Translations under genes and position numbers: made by a program
The notes under the pieces: generated by a model
Database searches by the model: none
Told to the model about the DNA's origin: nothing
What the model saw: only the letters and a program-made list of their open reading frames with translations
Part shown: piece by piece, positions 61,398 to 64,000 of the stretch
How positions within the stretch are numbered: position 1 is the stretch's first letter
How the letters are laid out: each line of letters opens with the position of its first letter
Assembly: GCF_003432065.1 (NCBI RefSeq)
Contig: NZ_QWDE01000001.1
Location: 1,674,001-1,738,000 of the forward strand
Direction of reading: 5' to 3'
Origin: Mucilaginibacter terrenus
GTDB taxonomy: Bacteria > Bacteroidota > Bacteroidia > Sphingobacteriales > Sphingobacteriaceae
DNA: 64,000 nucleotides

Positions 61398-62081
61398 ATG
61401 ATCGGTAACTCTATAATAAAACTGAACAACGTTGATATCTTTCAGCAAAAGCACCTGGTGTTATCAAACGTAAACCTGCATATAGATAAAGGCGACTTTG
61501 TTTGGCTCATAGGCCAAACCGGATCTGGCAAGAGCAGTTTGCTTAAAGTTATCTATGGCGACCTGCTTGTTGCAAATGGCACAGGCCACGCCTGCGGTTA
61601 CGAACTAAGTAAACTAGCCAATAAAGACATCCCTTACCTCCGCCGCAAGCTAGGCATCGTTTTTCAGGATTTCCAGTTGCTTACTGATAGGTCTGTAGAG
61701 CAGAACCTGCAATTTGTACTGCGTGCCACAGGCTGGGATGATAAAAAACTTATTGGTGACCGCATACTGGACGTACTGGAAAAAGTAGGACTGCGTTCTA
61801 AACTAAAAAAGATGCCACATGAGCTTTCGGGCGGCGAGCAGCAGCGCGTGGTAATTGCCCGTGCCCTGCTTAACAACCCTGAGATTATACTGGCAGATGA
61901 ACCAACAGGTAACCTGGACCCGGATACATCAGAAGAAATAGTTTTACTGCTGAAACAGATCAGCCAGATGGGGACAGCTGTTGTAGTAGCCACACACGAT
62001 TATCACATCATCCGTACCTTCCCGTCACGTATAATTAAATGCGAGAGCGGGAAAGTACTTGAGGATGTGCAGATAGCTTAA
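61398..62081 (+). CDS. FtsE-like ABC transporter ATP-binding protein
   Basis: The 227-residue ATPase has Walker [10 protein letters not shown] (about 38-46), a Q-loop in [12 protein letters not shown], the signature LSGGEQQRV near 143, Walker [14 protein letters not shown] near 163, and a switch His in VATHDYH. FtsE works with FtsX in the septal ring to control peptidoglycan hydrolases. No FtsX gene is next to it, unlike in Proteobacteria, so the partner must be elsewhere. It could also be a LolD/MacB-type ATPase. Confidence 0.88.
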   Translation: MIGNSIIKLNNVDIFQQKHLVLSNVNLHIDKGDFVWLIGQTGSGKSSLLKVIYGDLLVANGTGHACGYELSKLANKDIPYLRRKLGIVFQDFQLLTDRSVEQNLQFVLRATGWDDKKLIGDRILDVLEKVGLRSKLKKMPHELSGGEQQRVVIARALLNNPEIILADEPTGNLDPDTSEEIVLLLKQISQMGTAVVVATHDYHIIRTFPSRIIKCESGKVLEDVQIA

Positions 62082-62186
62082 CAGTTGTAGTGCTAACCTC
62101 CAGTCTTAATGACACATGGAGTAGAGCAAACTGACAACTGCGCATTGCACACCTGCAAACATAACATACAACTTTAAAAATCTACT

Positions 62187-62197
62187 GACACGCTGTC
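62187..62197. promoter_or_regulatory. GACA-CGC-TGTC dyad upstream of grpE
   Basis: A short inverted repeat (GACA 62187-62190, TGTC 62194-62197) lies 41 bp upstream of the grpE ATG. It could be part of a heat-shock control site, but I see no full CIRCE element or sigma-32 consensus. Confidence 0.25.
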
Positions 62198-62237
62198 GGG
62201 TTTAACCTGATGGAATGAAACTTGATTAGCACTATAC

Positions 62238-62825
62238 ATGAATTTTAACGACATGTTGAAGAAAAAAAAGAAGGAAAATTCAGAAGCGGAAAATACTGTG
62301 GACATGGAAAACACAACCCCTCAGACAGATGAGCAGGACGAAAACCAGCAAGCGGAGAACACCGAAGAAACCCCTTCTGCAGAAGATAAATTTAAACAGC
62401 AGTTGGGCGAAGCGAATGACAAATATTTGCGCCTATACGCTGAGTTTGACAACTTCCGCCGCCGTACAATAAAAGAACGCGAAGAAGCCCGCAAAACAGA
62501 AGGTAAGGACGTAATTGTTGCTCTGTTACCTGTACTTGACGATTTTGAGCGTGCTCTTCGTGCTATGGAAAATGCAACAGAAGTGACTTCGGTAAAAGAA
62601 GGTGTTGCATTGATACAGCATAAATTAAAGAACATACTTGCTGCAAAAGGCTTAAAAGAGATGAGCTCGGTAGGCCAGCCATTTGACGCTGATTTACACG
62701 AGGCTATCACCAGCATACCTGCACCAACAGATGACCTGAAGGATAAAGTAGTTGACGAGATGGAAAAAGGTTATCAGCTCAATGATAAGGTTATCCGTTT
62801 TGCAAAAGTAGTTGTAGGAGCATAA
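62238..62825 (+). CDS. grpE: Nucleotide exchange factor GrpE
   Basis: The 195-residue protein has an acidic, low-complexity N-terminus (about 10-55), a long helix with AEFDNFRRRTIKEREEARKT near 75-95, and the C-terminal beta domain with GQPFDADLHEAITSI and VVDEMEKGYQLNDKVIRFAKVVV, the GrpE signature. It forms a dimer that speeds ADP release from DnaK. dnaJ follows after 161 bp, and dnaK is not in the window. Confidence 0.95.
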   Translation: MNFNDMLKKKKKENSEAENTVDMENTTPQTDEQDENQQAENTEETPSAEDKFKQQLGEANDKYLRLYAEFDNFRRRTIKEREEARKTEGKDVIVALLPVLDDFERALRAMENATEVTSVKEGVALIQHKLKNILAAKGLKEMSSVGQPFDADLHEAITSIPAPTDDLKDKVVDEMEKGYQLNDKVIRFAKVVVGA

Positions 62826-62986
62826 TACAATTGGTGAGTCACTAAGCTGGAATTAATGGTTAAGCCAGGCAACTGAAAGGCTCAATCATTAAACCGTTAA
62901 GCTCATTAAATTCACTAAACGATATATTAAACAAGTGACAAGGGATTATTTACTGATTCACCTATTCACAATCATTAATTTAAAAA

Positions 62987-64000
62987 ATGGCTAAGAGAGA
63001 TTATTACGATGTGCTGGGTGTAAGCAAAGGCGCAGATGCCGATGAAATAAAGAAGGCATATCGTAAGATGGCTATAAAATATCACCCGGATAAGAATGAG
63101 GGTGACAAAGCTGCCGAAGAAAAATTTAAAGAGGCAGCCGAGGCTTATGAGGTACTAAGCTCGCCTGAGAAGCGCCAGCGGTACGATCAGTTTGGCCATG
63201 CAGCCAACGCATCATCAGCTAACGGTGGAGGTTACGGCGGCGGCAACATGAATATGGACGACATATTCAGCCAGTTTGGCGATATATTCGGTGGCGGCAG
63301 CCCGTTTGAAGGTTTCTTTGGTGGCGGTGGCGGCCGTCAGGGAGGCGGTGGCCGTCGCGTAGCACGTGGCAGTAACTTACGCATTAAAGTGCGCCTGACA
63401 TTGGAAGAAATAGCCAACGGTGCCGAAAAGAAAATAAAGGTAAACAAGCAGGTAGTTTGTAAAACCTGCGATGGCAGCGGCGCAAAAGATAAATCATCTT
63501 TCTCAACTTGTAAAACCTGTGGCGGACAGGGTTCTGTACGCCGGGTTACCAATACTATACTGGGCCAGATGCAAACCACCAGCACCTGCCCTACCTGTAA
63601 CGGCGAAGGAAGCACCATTACCAACAAATGTAATGTTTGCCATGGCGACGGTGTTGTACGCGGTGAAGAGACCATTACCATAAACGTACCAGCCGGTGTA
63701 AGCGAAGGCATGCAACTGAGCATGAGCGGCAAGGGTAATGCTGCCCCACGTGGCGGTGTACCGGGCGACCTTATCATCCTAATTGAGGAAGTACCACACG
63801 AGACCCTTAAACGTGATGGCAATAATGTAATATACGACCTGCACGTGAACTTTGTTGACGCTGCGATAGGTACCAGCGTTGAAGTGCCAACCATTGATGG
63901 TAAAGCAAAAATAAAGATTGAACCAGGCACCCAGGGCGGTAAGATTCTCCGTCTAAAAGGTAAAGGCGTACCGGAGGTGAACTCTTACCACAGAGGCGAT
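62987..64000 (+). CDS. dnaJ: Chaperone DnaJ, partial (C-terminus off right edge)
   Basis: The visible 338 residues contain a J domain (about 1-70) with HPD at residues 33-35, a Gly/Phe-rich linker (about 78-120), the zinc-binding region with four CxxCxGxG repeats (CKTCDGSG near 158, [16 protein letters not shown] and CNVCHGDG), and the start of the C-terminal substrate-binding domain ([20 protein letters not shown]). The frame is open to the edge, with roughly 45 residues missing compared with the usual length of 370-390. It stimulates the DnaK ATPase. Confidence 0.96.
   Translation, partial: MAKRDYYDVLGVSKGADADEIKKAYRKMAIKYHPDKNEGDKAAEEKFKEAAEAYEVLSSPEKRQRYDQFGHAANASSANGGGYGGGNMNMDDIFSQFGDIFGGGSPFEGFFGGGGGRQGGGGRRVARGSNLRIKVRLTLEEIANGAEKKIKVNKQVVCKTCDGSGAKDKSSFSTCKTCGGQGSVRRVTNTILGQMQTTSTCPTCNGEGSTITNKCNVCHGDGVVRGEETITINVPAGVSEGMQLSMSGKGNAAPRGGVPGDLIILIEEVPHETLKRDGNNVIYDLHVNFVDAAIGTSVEVPTIDGKAKIKIEPGTQGGKILRLKGKGVPEVNSYHRGD

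Overview
The window reads as chromosomal DNA of a Bacteroidota bacterium, most likely family Sphingobacteriaceae and close to Mucilaginibacter or Pedobacter. The reasons are the CarboxypepD-reg/TonB-type outer-membrane proteins, the OMP_b-brl_3 barrel, a DUF6660-like Cys-rich peptide, the bifunctional HisB, the DUF559 proteins linked to C5/G5 repeats, rarely obvious Shine-Dalgarno sequences, and promoters of the TTTG-N18..21-TAnnTTTG type. The genus is an inference. No rRNA, tRNA, CRISPR array, transposase or prophage was seen.

Layout. 1-7478 (minus): a sugar-oxidation cluster with a Gfo/Idh/MocA oxidoreductase, two GMC oxidoreductases, a Tat-lipoprotein gluconate-2-dehydrogenase subunit-3-like protein, a Tat-exported sugar isomerase/epimerase and a PD40 propeller protein; this resembles the 3-keto-glycoside pathways of Bacteroidota. 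7633-16077: acyl-CoA desaturase, a large outer-membrane barrel, small membrane and secreted proteins, an SlyD-like isomerase and a YyaL/SPATA20 protein. 16083-23776: a membrane-anchored winged-helix regulator divergent from a BNR propeller protein, a DUF6660-like/TonB receptor pair, a UvrD/PcrA helicase and an XRE regulator.

24291-27631 is the most unusual stretch. A TPR sensor protein with a HisKA-like helix but no ATPase domain is divergent from seven tandem genes for tiny secreted peptides. All seven end in the octapeptide RKDVGTAD, in one or three copies each (17 in total), and the copies differ only by synonymous changes. A promoter-like sequence and an intrinsic-terminator-like hairpin precede the first peptide gene. 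I know of no described system matching this.

27695-41064: lipoprotein, GNAT acetyltransferase, CYTH protein, a macroglobulin/plug protein, aldo-keto reductase, galactokinase with an overlapping RNA methyltransferase, and a 1176-aa TraB protein carrying three copies of an extra domain. A 145-bp intergenic element occurs twice here, in opposite orientation. 41362-47368: gltBD. 47621-49734: GmhB-like phosphatase and a polytopic glycosyltransferase-like protein.

49768-57833 is a complete histidine operon, hisGDC(NB)HAF(IE), with a strong promoter and a His-rich leader peptide. Two inverted-repeat insertions have been absorbed into coding sequence: one gives HisH a repeat-encoded N-terminal extension, and the other fuses an entire DUF559 nuclease-like domain to HisF. 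The rest holds a WD40 protein, a C40 peptidase, ferredoxin, LuxC-like acyl-CoA reductase, an FtsE-like ATPase with a small partner, grpE, and dnaJ running off the right edge. Start codons were re-chosen for several genes where an upstream TTG or extra ATG would otherwise be taken. Function calls rest on motif recognition by eye, without database searches.
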